Shown: in pieces, positions 25,683-33,952 of the stretch
Layout: each line of letters starts with the position of its first letter
Position numbering within the stretch: the first letter of the stretch is position 1
NCBI GenBank assembly: GCA_016191875.1
Contig: JACPVG010000005.1
Span: 1 to 64,000, forward strand
Length of the DNA: 64,000 nucleotides
Source of the DNA: Chloroflexota bacterium
GTDB taxonomy: Bacteria > Chloroflexota > Anaerolineae > Anaerolineales > UBA11579
Direction of reading: 5' to 3'
Program-made: the position numbers and the translations under genes
The notes under the pieces: model-generated
Seen by the model: only the letters and a program-made list of their open reading frames with translations
The model's database searches: none
Told to the model about the DNA's origin: nothing

Positions 25683-26048
25683 TCAGAAAACCAGCGCCTT
25701 GTCCGCCGCGGCGGTCCATTCCCCTGCGAGGTCCATATTGCCGCGTTCCACGCCTTCGATCAGCCGTTCGGACTCGAACCCGCGAGCCTCCATGCAGGTC
25801 CCTCAAGTTGCCACCTTACCCCGCTTGGCCAGCGATTTCAGCATTCGTTCAACGTTATAGTAGCCATCCGGGGTCTTCTGCCCGGCCAGGGCGCAATTCA
25901 CGCCGTCGCCCATCAGAAAGATGCTGACCAGACTGCCGGGCCGCCTGACCAGGTTCAGGGCCAGGCGCAGGGCGTTGTAGGGGCGTTCATTGCCATACGG
26001 CGCGTCGTTGATGATGATCAGGTACCTTGTGGTTTCGATGTCGGTCAT
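25683..26048 (-). CDS. DsrE-family protein with in-frame UGA, candidate selenoprotein
   Basis: Reading through the TGA at 25803-25805 gives a 121-residue DsrE-family protein: TRYLIIINDAPYGNERPYNALRLAL, VSIFLMGDGVNCALAGQ, YYNVERML, then UGTCMEARG, LIEGVERGNMDLAGEW and a normal end ADKALVF. In the family the UGA position is the first Cys of the conserved CGTC motif, so codon 82 aligns with a catalytic Cys. Sequence beyond the UGA stays in frame and fully family-like. DsrE-like selenoproteins have been reported in metagenomes. It overlaps arsR by four bases. A plain reading would truncate it at 81 residues. Confidence 0.8.
25770..25805 (-). promoter_or_regulatory. Candidate bacterial SECIS element
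   Basis: Just after the in-frame UGA (25805-25803, minus strand), GGCTCG pairs with CGAGTCC (one bulged U) around the loop CGGGTT (25782-25777). The loop begins 20 bases after the UGA and has G at its second position. Both fit the published bacterial SECIS rules (16-37 base spacing, G among the first two loop bases). A fold calculation was not possible here. Confidence 0.6.
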
Positions 26049-26386
26049 GGTGTGGCCTTTTTTGTTTTGGCCGGTCGCAAGACCTCCGCGTCGCCCTCCA
26101 GGCTTTCCAGCAGCACCTCGCGCATCAACATGCAGGCGCGCACGATCTTCGGGCTGGCGAGCCGGTAATACACGTTCAACCCGTCCCGCCGCGCCGTCAC
26201 AATCCCCCGCTGGCGCATGACGCCGAGGTGTTGCGATAAATTCGCCTGGCCGATCTGCATCGCTTCGGCAAGTTGCGAAACGGATTGTTCACTCCCCTGC
26301 AAACGGTCGATGATTTCCAACCGCTTGGGGTTTGCCAGGATCTGGCAGATGCTGGCGTGCAGTTCGTAGAGTCGCGTTTCGTTCAT
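26045..26386 (-). CDS. ArsR-family transcriptional repressor
   Basis: The 113-residue winged-helix protein has the ArsR pattern ICQILANPKRLEIIDRL, SVSQLAEAMQIGQANLSQHLGVMRQRGIV and GLNVYYRL. The classical CVC metal motif is absent (there is Ser-Val-Ser instead); two single Cys residues remain (C14 and one in VRACML). With a DsrE-type sulfur-relay partner, it may sense reactive sulfur or redox state. TATAAT lies seven bases before the ATG, so the message is probably leaderless. Confidence 0.9.
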   Translation of the reverse strand: MNETRLYELHASICQILANPKRLEIIDRLQGSEQSVSQLAEAMQIGQANLSQHLGVMRQRGIVTARRDGLNVYYRLASPKIVRACMLMREVLLESLEGDAEVLRPAKTKKATP

Positions 26387-26393
26387 GGCGCAG

Positions 26394-26426
26394 ATTATAC
26401 ATTACAATTGATGAATATTCTAATAT
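26394..26426 (-). promoter_or_regulatory. Leaderless arsR-dsrE promoter with operator
   Basis: On the minus strand TATAAT (26394-26399) sits seven bases before the arsR start. ATATT-CT-AATAT (26415-26426), an inverted repeat of the AT-rich type bound by ArsR proteins, covers the expected -35 position. This suggests autorepression of arsR and the DsrE gene. Confidence 0.6.
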
Positions 26427-26455
26427 ACTGATTACCTCCATCAACCGCCTTCCCA

Positions 26456-26567
26456 TTGCGTTTCCCTCCCCTTTGGTATAATCGCCCATCGGAATGCGGT
26501 GTAATTGCTGCGCAATAAGCCTTCATTTGGCTACCAGGCAACGCCGGGACGTTCCCGGTGTTGTTTT
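26456..26567 (+). promoter_or_regulatory. Promoter and structured leader ahead of the E1-E2 operon
   Basis: TATAAT (26477-26482) is followed by three hairpins: ATTGC-TGC-GCAAT, AGCC-(7)-GGCT, and CAACGCCGGGA (26539-26549) pairing with TCCCGGTGTTG (26553-26563) followed by TTTT. The last is terminator-like and lies 80 bases before the E1 gene. This looks like an attenuated leader or a short stable RNA. I do not recognise an Rfam family. Confidence 0.55.
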
Positions 26568-26647
26568 GTATACTGGCCCGGACGATTTGGCCCCACCTCC
26601 GCCCGGATCATTGATCATGGTCATCTTACGCATCGGAGTCATCACGC

Positions 26648-27610
26648 ATGAAAAAAGAAGAAGCCCTTGACCTCTACCGCCAGATGGTGCTCATCCGGCG
26701 GGTGGAAGAACAGGCCGCCCTGCTCTACCAGGCTGGCAAGGTCGGCGGGTTCCTGCACCTGTACATCGGCCAGGAAGCCGTCAGCACCGGCCTCGTCGCC
26801 GCCCGCCTGCCGCAGGACCGCTTCATCACCGCCTACCGCGACCACGGGCTGGCGCTCAACGTCGGCCTGACCGCCAACCAGGTGCTGGCCGAACTGCTCG
26901 GCAAGGCCACCGGCACCTCCAAAGGCAAGGGCGGCTCGATGCACATGGCCTCCGTGGAGCACAACTTCTGGGGCGGGCATGCCATCGTCGGCGCGCACCT
27001 GCCCATCGCCGCCGGCCTGGCCCTGGGCGACCAGTACGCCGGGCGCGACGGCGTCACCGTCTGCATGTTCGGCGACGGCGCCACCAACATCGGCTATTTC
27101 CATGAGGCCGTCAACCTCAGCAAGGTGTGGAAACTGCCCGTCCTGTGGGTGTGCGAGAACAACCAGTACGGTATGGGCACCGCCGTGCCGCGCGCCTCGG
27201 CCGTCAGCGAGATCCGCCAGAAGGCCGAAGGCTACCTGATTCCCAACAGCCGCGTCGATGGCATGGACGTGATGGCCGTCAAAGAAGCCGCCGCCGAAGC
27301 CCTCGAGTATGTCCGCAAGGGCAACGGCCCGTATTTCCTCGAAGCCATCACCTACCGCTTCCAGGGGCACTCGATGGGCGACCCGGAACGCTATCGCAAG
27401 CCGGAAGAGATCAAGCAGTGGCAGGAGAACGACCCCATCGGCATTTACCGAAAGTTCCTCACCGGCGGCAAAAAGGCCACCGCCAAAGAATTGGACGCCA
27501 TTGAGGCCGCGGTAGTCGAAGAAGTTGCCGCCGCCGTCAAGTTCGCCGAGGAAAGCCCGAACCCGGCCCCCGAAGCCCTGTTCACCGACATCTACGTGGA
27601 GGCGGCATAA
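26648..27610 (+). CDS. pdhA: Pyruvate/acetoin-type dehydrogenase E1 alpha subunit
   Basis: The 320-residue protein has the thiamine-diphosphate motif GDGATNIGYFHEAVNLSKVWKLPVLWVCENN in outline (GDG...N), and substrate-channel segments SKGKGGSMHM and FQGHSMGDPERY (with the usual loop Ser). With E1 beta it decarboxylates the 2-oxo acid and acylates lipoyl-E2. The size and GGSMHM motif fit the pyruvate/acetoin branch. It heads an operon with only two bases before the next gene. No E3 follows in the window. Confidence 0.92.
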   Translation: MKKEEALDLYRQMVLIRRVEEQAALLYQAGKVGGFLHLYIGQEAVSTGLVAARLPQDRFITAYRDHGLALNVGLTANQVLAELLGKATGTSKGKGGSMHMASVEHNFWGGHAIVGAHLPIAAGLALGDQYAGRDGVTVCMFGDGATNIGYFHEAVNLSKVWKLPVLWVCENNQYGMGTAVPRASAVSEIRQKAEGYLIPNSRVDGMDVMAVKEAAAEALEYVRKGNGPYFLEAITYRFQGHSMGDPERYRKPEEIKQWQENDPIGIYRKFLTGGKKATAKELDAIEAAVVEEVAAAVKFAEESPNPAPEALFTDIYVEAA

Positions 27611-27611
27611 C

Positions 27612-28583
27612 ATGGCAGCCATCACCGTACGTCAGGCCATCTCCGACGCGCTGCGCGAAGAAATGGAGCGCGACGAAAACGTCTTTATCCTCGGCGAGGA
27701 GGTCGGCGTGTGGGGCGGGACGTATGCCGTCACCCGCGGCTTCTACGACCAGTTCGGCGAAAAGCGCGTGCGCGATACGCCCATCGCCGAGGCAGCCATC
27801 ATCGGCGCGGCCATCGGCGCGGCCCTCACCGGCCTGCGCCCCATCGCCGAGATGATGACCATCAACTTCGCCTTCTCGGCCTTCGACCATATCGTCAACG
27901 AAGCCCCCAAACTGCACTACATGTTCGGCGGGCAGTTCCGCGTGCCGATGGTGATTCGGGCGGTGGGCGGCGGCGGCCGCCAATTGGGCGCGACGCACTC
28001 CCAGACGCCGGACGCCATCTTCGCCCACTTCCCCGGCCTCAAGGTCGTGGCCCCCGCCACGCCCGCCGATTCGAAGGGCCTGCTCAAAACCGCCATCCGC
28101 TCGGATGACCCGGTGCTCTTCATCGAACATTCCACCCTGTACCAGTGGCGCGGCGAAGTGCCGGACGGCGAGCACCTGGTGGAAATCGGTAAGTCGAAAA
28201 TCCAGCGCCCCGGCCAGCATGTCACGCTCGTCACTTACAGCAAAATGCTGCAACTGAGCATGGAAGCCGCCGATGCGCTGGCAAAGGAAGGCATCGAGGC
28301 CGAGATCGTCGACCTGCGCTCGCTGCGCCCGCTGGATATGGGGCCGGTGATCGAATCGTTCAAGAAGACCAACCGTTGCGTGATTGTAGAGGAGGGCTGG
28401 CGCTCGTATGGCGTCGGGGCGGAAATCGCCGCCCGCCTGTACGAGGAAGCCTTTGACTACATCGACGCGCCCATCAAGCGCGTGGCGCAGAAGGAAGTGC
28501 CGCTGCCCTACAACCGCGAGTTGGAGCAGCTGGCCCTGCCGCAGGTGAAGGACATCATCGCCGCGGTGAAGGAGGTGCTGTAA
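27612..28583 (+). CDS. pdhB: Pyruvate/acetoin-type dehydrogenase E1 beta subunit
   Basis: The 323-residue protein has a transketolase-type Pyr domain (VFILGEEVGVWGG, TPIAEAAIIGAAIGAA) and a C-terminal transketolase domain (AEIVDLRSLRPLD, VIVEEGWRSYGVGAEI). It forms the alpha2beta2 E1 heterotetramer. The ATG at 27612 follows the E1 alpha stop directly, and its own stop overlaps the E2 start (TAATG), showing tight coupling. Confidence 0.94.
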   Translation: MAAITVRQAISDALREEMERDENVFILGEEVGVWGGTYAVTRGFYDQFGEKRVRDTPIAEAAIIGAAIGAALTGLRPIAEMMTINFAFSAFDHIVNEAPKLHYMFGGQFRVPMVIRAVGGGGRQLGATHSQTPDAIFAHFPGLKVVAPATPADSKGLLKTAIRSDDPVLFIEHSTLYQWRGEVPDGEHLVEIGKSKIQRPGQHVTLVTYSKMLQLSMEAADALAKEGIEAEIVDLRSLRPLDMGPVIESFKKTNRCVIVEEGWRSYGVGAEIAARLYEEAFDYIDAPIKRVAQKEVPLPYNRELEQLALPQVKDIIAAVKEVL

Positions 28584-29890
28584 TGGCTGACGTTGTTACG
28601 ATGCCCAAACTCGGCTTCGACATGGCCGAGGGCACCATCTCGCGCTGGGCGAAAAAGGAAGGCGACGAAGTGCAGAAGGGCGAACTGCTGGCCGAGATCG
28701 AAACCGACAAGGCCACCGTCGAAGTCGAGTCGCAGTTCAGCGGCGTGGTGCGCAAGTTGCTGGTGGGCGAGGGCAGTATCGTCCCCGTCAACCAGCCCAT
28801 CGCCATCGTTGGCACCGCCGATGAGACGATTGACGTGGAGGCGCTGGTGGGCGCGTCCGGCGGCGAACCCGCCTCCGCCCCGGCCCCCGAACCCGCCAAA
28901 CCATCCGAACCCGCCGCCCCCCAGATTCAGACAGCGGGCTTAAGCCAGGCGCAGCCTGGCCGCCCGCTGCCTTCCAACGGAGACGGCAACCTGCCCGGCG
29001 GCGTGCGCGCCACCCCGCTGGCGCGCCGCATCGCCGAGGACAAGGGCGTGCAACTCGCCGCCGTCTCCGGCTCCGGTCCGCAGGGCCGCATCGTCCGCAA
29101 GGACGTCGAAGCCGCCGCGAGCGGAATTCAGACAGCGGGCTTAAGCCAGGCGCAGCCTGGCCGCCCCCTGCGCCCAGCCGCCCCCGCCTTCGGCCCCGCC
29201 CCCGCCGACCAGCGCGTGCCGCTCTCGCGCCTGCGCCAGGCCATCGGCCGCCGCATGGCAGCCGCCAAGCAGGCCGCCCCGCATTTCTACGTCACCCATG
29301 AGTTCGAAATGGAAAACGTCCTCGAGATGCGCAAGCAGGCCAACACGATGCTCGAAGGCACGGGCGAGAAACTCTCGGTCAACGACTTCGTCGTCAAGGC
29401 CGTCGCCCTCGCCCTGCGCGAGTTCCCCAACCTCAACGCCAGCCTGGATGGCGACGCCATCATCCATCACGGCCGCGTCAACATCGGCAATGCCGTCGCT
29501 GTCGAGAACGGCCTGCTGGTCGTCGTCACCCAGGACGCCGACCGCCTCTCCCTGCGCCAGATTTCCCTGGACGTGCGCGACAAGGCCGCCCGCGCCCGTT
29601 CCGGGGTGGTCCAGCCCGCCGACGTGGAAGGCTCCACCTTCAGCATCAGCAACCTGGGCATGTACGATGTGGACCATTTCAGCGCCATCCTCAACCCGCC
29701 GGAAGCCGCCATCCTGGCCGTCGGCTCGGCCCTCGAAGTGCCGGTCGTCAAGAACGGCGCCATCGTCCCCGGCTGGCGCATGAAGGCCACCGTCTCGGTC
29801 GACCACCGCGTCAGCGACGGCGCCGAAGCCGCCCAGTTCATGCAGGCCGTGGCGAAGTATCTGGAGAACCCATTGGGGATGGTGTTGTAG
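28583..29890 (+). CDS. pdhC: Dihydrolipoamide acyltransferase E2 with repeat-derived linkers
   Basis: The 435-residue protein has one lipoyl domain (lipoyl Lys K43 in EIETDKATVEV), a peripheral-subunit-binding domain (TPLARRIAEDKGVQLAAVSGSGPQGRIVRKDV in outline), and a catalytic CAT domain ending with the active-site motif VSVDHRVSDGAEAA. It transfers the acyl group to CoA. Both interdomain linkers contain the same 15 residues (IQTAGLSQAQPGRPL) encoded by two identical 41-base DNA repeats, so a palindromic element has been fixed in frame twice. Confidence 0.94.
   Translation: MADVVTMPKLGFDMAEGTISRWAKKEGDEVQKGELLAEIETDKATVEVESQFSGVVRKLLVGEGSIVPVNQPIAIVGTADETIDVEALVGASGGEPASAPAPEPAKPSEPAAPQIQTAGLSQAQPGRPLPSNGDGNLPGGVRATPLARRIAEDKGVQLAAVSGSGPQGRIVRKDVEAAASGIQTAGLSQAQPGRPLRPAAPAFGPAPADQRVPLSRLRQAIGRRMAAAKQAAPHFYVTHEFEMENVLEMRKQANTMLEGTGEKLSVNDFVVKAVALALREFPNLNASLDGDAIIHHGRVNIGNAVAVENGLLVVVTQDADRLSLRQISLDVRDKAARARSGVVQPADVEGSTFSISNLGMYDVDHFSAILNPPEAAILAVGSALEVPVVKNGAIVPGWRMKATVSVDHRVSDGAEAAQFMQAVAKYLENPLGMVL
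28925..28965 (+). repeat. Repeat family B, copy 1, inside the E2 gene
   Basis: A 41-base unit beginning ATTCAGACAGCGGGCTTAAG and containing CCAGGC-GCA-GCCTGG. It is identical to 29126-29166 and lies in the lipoyl/binding-domain linker. The core CAGACAGCGGGCTT recurs outside genes at 19661-19674. Confidence 0.85.
29126..29166 (+). repeat. Repeat family B, copy 2, inside the E2 gene
   Basis: Identical to 28925-28965 and in the same reading frame (offset 201 bases), placed in the linker before the catalytic domain. Both copies keep the frame open and add a flexible Gly/Pro/Gln linker. Confidence 0.85.
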
Positions 29891-30119
29891 GTGAAGCAAT
29901 ATCCCCCTGAGAGATTTGGGAAAGGACTATCTCGGTTGAAACGAAGTAAGCGGTGATATTTGAAGTGCCTTAGAACTCCAACGATAGTTTCCCGGAACAC
30001 AAGTGGACGGAAAGTATTTTGATTCAAATCTGAAGCATGATAGGATGAAATAGAATCCGATCAAGTTAGGTGCATGTAGCTATAGTGAGCCCGGCATCAA
30101 TTAAAAATGGGAGGCTAGA
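29891..30119. other. Non-coding boundary before the AIPR island
   Basis: No gene supported. Composition drops from GC-rich to AT-rich at about 29900, marking the left edge of a transferred segment. GGGAGGCTAGA just before 30120 supplies the ribosome site of the AIPR gene. Confidence 0.4.
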
Positions 30120-31850
30120 ATGTCTTCGAACGCACACATAACACTAAAAGGAATTTTGGAGAGGGAGAGAAATGAAACCTCGCCAAATCTCTCAGCTAGC
30201 GATTTCTTCGAACTCTTCTCTGCTGAGCAAATTCTAAAGAATTATGGCTTGGCCTATGACGAAATTGAGGGAGGATTAGTTGACCTCAAGGGCGATGATG
30301 GGGGCATAGATGCTATATTCACCTTCGTCAATGGAGTGCTAGCGCAAGAGGACGCAGATTACACGAATATTCGGCAAAGTGCGTTAATCACATTGATAAT
30401 TCTTCAATCAAAGACCACGAGTGGGTTTTCGGAAGATCCGATATTGAGGTTGGAATCAACAACAAAAGATCTATTGGATATCAGCCATGAATTGTCAGAT
30501 TATTCTGATTCTTACAATGCAAACCTTATCCGCGCGGTTAGCATCTTTCATCGCGCATATCGGGAACTAGCAGTCACATCCCCCGTTCTTGAGGTTAAGT
30601 TCTACTATGTAACAATGGGTGACCAAGTTCATCCTAATGTTTTGAGAAAGAGTGAACAACTCAAAAAGGTGATCAGTCGGCTTTTTTCAGATAGTGTTCC
30701 AGAATTCTCATTTGTGGGCGCGGAGGAATTGCTCGCACGGCGTCGAAAATCGGCCAAGAAGACGATAGAACTTAACTTGTCCGAGGCGCTTTCCACGCCA
30801 TCAATGGGAACTGTTTGTCTTGTACCACTCAAGGAGTATTATGAGTTTATTCGGGATCCAGATAATAATGAACTCAAAGGCTGGCTCTTTGAAGAAAACA
30901 TCCGTGACTACGAGGGACGAAATATAGATGTGAACAAAGGAATAAGGGGAACTCTAGAATCTCCAGTGGAAGGGCAGGATTTCTGGTGGCTCAACAATGG
31001 AATAACGATAGTGGCCGCAAGTGCCCCTCTGGCTGGCAAGACTTTATCAATTTCTGACCCAAAAATTGTGAATGGGCTTCAGACTTCTATCGAAGTTTAT
31101 AACTTCTTTAGTAATAACCCGGACACACCTGATACAAGAAATATCCTCGTTCGAGCTGTTGTGACAAATGATGAGAAGACGCGCAACGATATTATTCGCG
31201 CAACAAATAGTCAATCCACGATTAGACCTGCATCACTCCGGGCTTTTGATCCAATCCACTATGCCATAGAAGAATTCCTGGGGCTAAATGACTTTTACTA
31301 TGATAGACGAAAGAATTTCTATAAGAATCAGGGCAGGCAAAAGGACAAGATAATCAGTATCCAATATCTTGCTCAAGCGGTAGCAGCCATACTGCTTCAG
31401 CGTCCTAATGATTCACGAGGGAGACCCATCAATCTAATTACAAACCAATCGCTATATGAACGAATCTTTAGTGAAGACTATCCCATAAGGCTTTATTTGG
31501 AGTGCACCAAGTTTATGAGGGAAATTGAAAAATTCTTGAATTCGGGCTTGATACCAGACCATATTAGGGGACATGAAGTAAACGTCCGGTTTCAATTGGC
31601 GATGTTTGCATCGGCAGTGAAGATAAAACGACTGAGGCCAACGACTTACTATATCAATAAGTATGGCATAGGCGATGCGGATGAGGAATTCTTGACTAAG
31701 TGTTTGAATCATGTATGGGAGGTATTACAGTCACTCAGGGGACCTGATAAAGATATCGATGAAGATAAAATGGCCAAGTCAGCTGATTTTGATGAAGCCC
31801 TGAAGAAGCAAATTCGACTCATCGTTCAGCAGAAAACCCTCTCACTCTAG
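30120..31850 (+). CDS. AIPR-family abortive-infection protein with nuclease-like N terminus
   Basis: The 576-residue protein carries the AIPR domain: FWWLNNGITIVA, DPKIVNGLQTSIEVYNFF, IIRATNSQSTIRPASLRA. AIPR proteins take part in phage resistance by abortive infection. The first 100 residues contain DDGGID64AIF and LQ96SK98, which fit the D...QxK pattern of Mrr-like restriction nucleases. It stands alone, AT-rich, between GC-rich housekeeping genes, with GGAGG before its ATG. This suggests a single-gene transferred defence system. Confidence 0.85.
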   Translation: MSSNAHITLKGILERERNETSPNLSASDFFELFSAEQILKNYGLAYDEIEGGLVDLKGDDGGIDAIFTFVNGVLAQEDADYTNIRQSALITLIILQSKTTSGFSEDPILRLESTTKDLLDISHELSDYSDSYNANLIRAVSIFHRAYRELAVTSPVLEVKFYYVTMGDQVHPNVLRKSEQLKKVISRLFSDSVPEFSFVGAEELLARRRKSAKKTIELNLSEALSTPSMGTVCLVPLKEYYEFIRDPDNNELKGWLFEENIRDYEGRNIDVNKGIRGTLESPVEGQDFWWLNNGITIVAASAPLAGKTLSISDPKIVNGLQTSIEVYNFFSNNPDTPDTRNILVRAVVTNDEKTRNDIIRATNSQSTIRPASLRAFDPIHYAIEEFLGLNDFYYDRRKNFYKNQGRQKDKIISIQYLAQAVAAILLQRPNDSRGRPINLITNQSLYERIFSEDYPIRLYLECTKFMREIEKFLNSGLIPDHIRGHEVNVRFQLAMFASAVKIKRLRPTTYYINKYGIGDADEEFLTKCLNHVWEVLQSLRGPDKDIDEDKMAKSADFDEALKKQIRLIVQQKTLSL

Positions 31851-32004
31851 TAAGATTTATAGTTTTTTCCTGTTTGGCAAATTAGTGGTCGTCCACAGCA
31901 TCGTGTTCGCGGGCTCTCCCTATTTTCCCCCACCACCTTCTGCCAGCCCCCTGCCCGTCGTAGGGGCGGGGCTTGTCCCCGTCCACTTTCGCCTCATCCC
32001 CCCC

Positions 32005-33435
32005 TCACGGCGCGTTCGCCTCGAACCCCACTTCCGGATACTCCGCCGACGGCCCCGCCAGCAGCGCCGACGGCTCATCTTTGAGGTACTGGTCAAAGAA
32101 CGCCAGCAGATACGTGTTGATCACCTGCACCGTCCGCCGCCCCTCCATCGCCCCGCGCTCCGGCAGCAAACCGTTCACCGGCGACAGCAGCGGATAATCG
32201 CCAAAGTCAAAATGCAGGATGCCCGCCAACTGGAGATGAAACGCCGGTCCCGCCGCGCCCTCAAATAACGCGTCCAGCCGCGGCAGGTTGTCGCCCTGCC
32301 AGCGGTCGGTGTCGCTTTGCATGAACAGGAACGGCTGGCGCAGCGGCTGCGCTACCAGCGCCTCCGGCAGCGGCTCGTACCAGCCATCCTGCACCAGCCC
32401 CGCCTTGCAGCGCGCATCGATCTGGCAGGCCCACACGATGGCCCCGCCGCCGGCCGAAACCCCCGTCAGCCCGATGCGCTCAACGTCGATTGCGCCTGTC
32501 AGGCCGGACTCTATACTGCCGTCGTTCAGCCGTTCCAATTGATTCATCACATACTGCACATCCGCCGCCATCGTCGCCTGCATCTGTTCGCGCGTTTCCT
32601 GGTCGCCCGGTTCGTTGCGCCCGCCCGGCGGCAGGCGGTCCGGGTCGTACAGCGTCACCCGCCCGTCCGGGAACACCGTGAACGCTGCCGCATACGGATG
32701 GTCGATGGCGACGGCGATATACCCGGAACTCGCCAGGGCTTCCATCTGGGCAACGCTGGCGGTGCGGTAACTGGCATAGCCGTGGGAATAGATCACCACC
32801 GGGAAAGGCCCCGCGTCGCCAACCACCGGCGCATTCTCGGTGGCATGCGTGCGCACCAGCCGCAAATGCTCCAGCGTGAAGGCCGGAACCCCCAGGGTAT
32901 CTGCGAAGGCCGGAATCGCCACGTCAAAATTATCCAGATAAGGGGCGGGCTGCGAATCGCCGTCCGCCTGCGCCGGATACCAGATTTGCACCATCATTTC
33001 GCGAAAATCGTCCGGCTCCGCCGAATACGCTTCCGCGCGTGCCGTGTCCGTCCAATGGAACAGCGCCGACCCCACCGCATACGCGCCGGGCAGCGCCGGC
33101 AGGCGCGGCACCGGCAGGATCACCGGCACGGCCGCGGCCGCCAGCCACCATACCAATCCAAACCCGCCCGCGGCAAACGCCAGCGCGCCGCGCGCCGGGG
33201 GTGCAACCGCGCCTGTGCGCATCCGCCGCAGGCTCACGACAAATAGCGCCGCCGTCAGCAGATAAGCAGGCGCCATCTGCCAGCGATACCCCTCCACGCC
33301 CAGATGCGCCAGCGTGACGACGACGGTAACGGCCGGCAGATAGGCCAACCCGCGCAACGCCGCGCGCAGAGGCAAATAGAGCGCCACTACGACGACTATA
33401 TTCAATAAGAGGATAAGGATTTCAAGCGTTCGCAT
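32005..33435 (-). CDS. Membrane-anchored alpha/beta hydrolase (PAF-acetylhydrolase-like)
   Basis: The 476-residue protein has about four N-terminal membrane spans (first 115 residues), then an alpha/beta-hydrolase domain: VVIYSHGYASYRT (oxyanion region), nucleophile elbow GLTGVSAGGG, a DTD acid loop (MQSDTDRW) and GILHFDF carrying the probable catalytic His. The arrangement matches platelet-activating-factor acetylhydrolase-like lipases. The catalytic domain is probably extracytoplasmic. Its start overlaps the end of the acetyltransferase gene by 14 bases. Confidence 0.85.
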   Translation of the reverse strand: MRTLEILILLLNIVVVVALYLPLRAALRGLAYLPAVTVVVTLAHLGVEGYRWQMAPAYLLTAALFVVSLRRMRTGAVAPPARGALAFAAGGFGLVWWLAAAAVPVILPVPRLPALPGAYAVGSALFHWTDTARAEAYSAEPDDFREMMVQIWYPAQADGDSQPAPYLDNFDVAIPAFADTLGVPAFTLEHLRLVRTHATENAPVVGDAGPFPVVIYSHGYASYRTASVAQMEALASSGYIAVAIDHPYAAAFTVFPDGRVTLYDPDRLPPGGRNEPGDQETREQMQATMAADVQYVMNQLERLNDGSIESGLTGAIDVERIGLTGVSAGGGAIVWACQIDARCKAGLVQDGWYEPLPEALVAQPLRQPFLFMQSDTDRWQGDNLPRLDALFEGAAGPAFHLQLAGILHFDFGDYPLLSPVNGLLPERGAMEGRRTVQVINTYLLAFFDQYLKDEPSALLAGPSAEYPEVGFEANAP

Positions 33436-33952
33436 CGTTCGGCCCGCCTCTTTCCACGGACCACAGCATGAACGGCCCCAACTCGTCCTCGCCGTCCTTC
33501 TCGTGGTGCATGCCCATCCTCGCCGCCACCTTCTGCGAAGCGACGTTGTTGTGATCCACCATCGCGATCAGCCGCGTGCGCCCCAGCGTATTGAAGCCGT
33601 ATTCCAGGCAGCCGCGCGCCGCCTCGCTGCCGTAGCCCTGCCGCCAGTGGTCCCGCGCGATGGTGTACGCCACTTCCACTTCGTATACCCCGTCAATCGT
33701 CCACGGTAGCAGCCCGCACCGCCCGATGAACGTGCCGGATTCCTTGTGAATCGTCGCCCACAGCCCCAGTTCCGGGTGCTCCGGATGGCCGTTCTTGTGC
33801 CAGTCCAGTTCTTCCTTGGTCTGCTCGCGGTCCAGCGTCCCTTCCGGGAAGAACTTGCGCACTTCGGCATCCTGATACAGCGCGTACAGGTCGTCCAGGT
33901 CGTCATCCGTCAGGCGGCGCAGCAGCAGGCGCGGGGTTTCAAGGATGTTCAT
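33422..33952 (-). CDS. RimJ/RimL-type GNAT acetyltransferase
   Basis: The 176-residue protein starts MNILETPRLLLRRL, the usual opening of this group. It has VEVAYTIARDHWRQGYGSEAARG (acetyl-CoA loop) and NTLGRTRLIAMVDHNNVASQKVAARMGM. It probably N-acetylates an amine or protein N terminus; the substrate is unknown. The ATG at 33952 is chosen because the family begins here; a 15-codon longer frame to 33997 is possible. Confidence 0.9.
   Translation of the reverse strand: MNILETPRLLLRRLTDDDLDDLYALYQDAEVRKFFPEGTLDREQTKEELDWHKNGHPEHPELGLWATIHKESGTFIGRCGLLPWTIDGVYEVEVAYTIARDHWRQGYGSEAARGCLEYGFNTLGRTRLIAMVDHNNVASQKVAARMGMHHEKDGEDELGPFMLWSVERGGPNDANA

Noticed and set aside
25762-25790. tRNA-like T-arm (GGGTTCGAGTCC) after the DsrE UGA
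   Set aside because: No acceptor, D or anticodon stem can be drawn around it, so it is not a tRNA. It is better explained as coding sequence and possible SECIS.
25803-26048. DsrE as a truncated 81-residue protein or pseudogene
   Set aside because: The sequence after the stop stays in frame and matches the family to its normal end, with the UGA exactly at a redox Cys. Random nonsense mutation is still possible but less likely.
26488-26560. Cobalamin riboswitch before the dehydrogenase operon
   Set aside because: A GGTG-containing phrase resembles part of the core, but the conserved B12 box and the GCCACTG element are missing.
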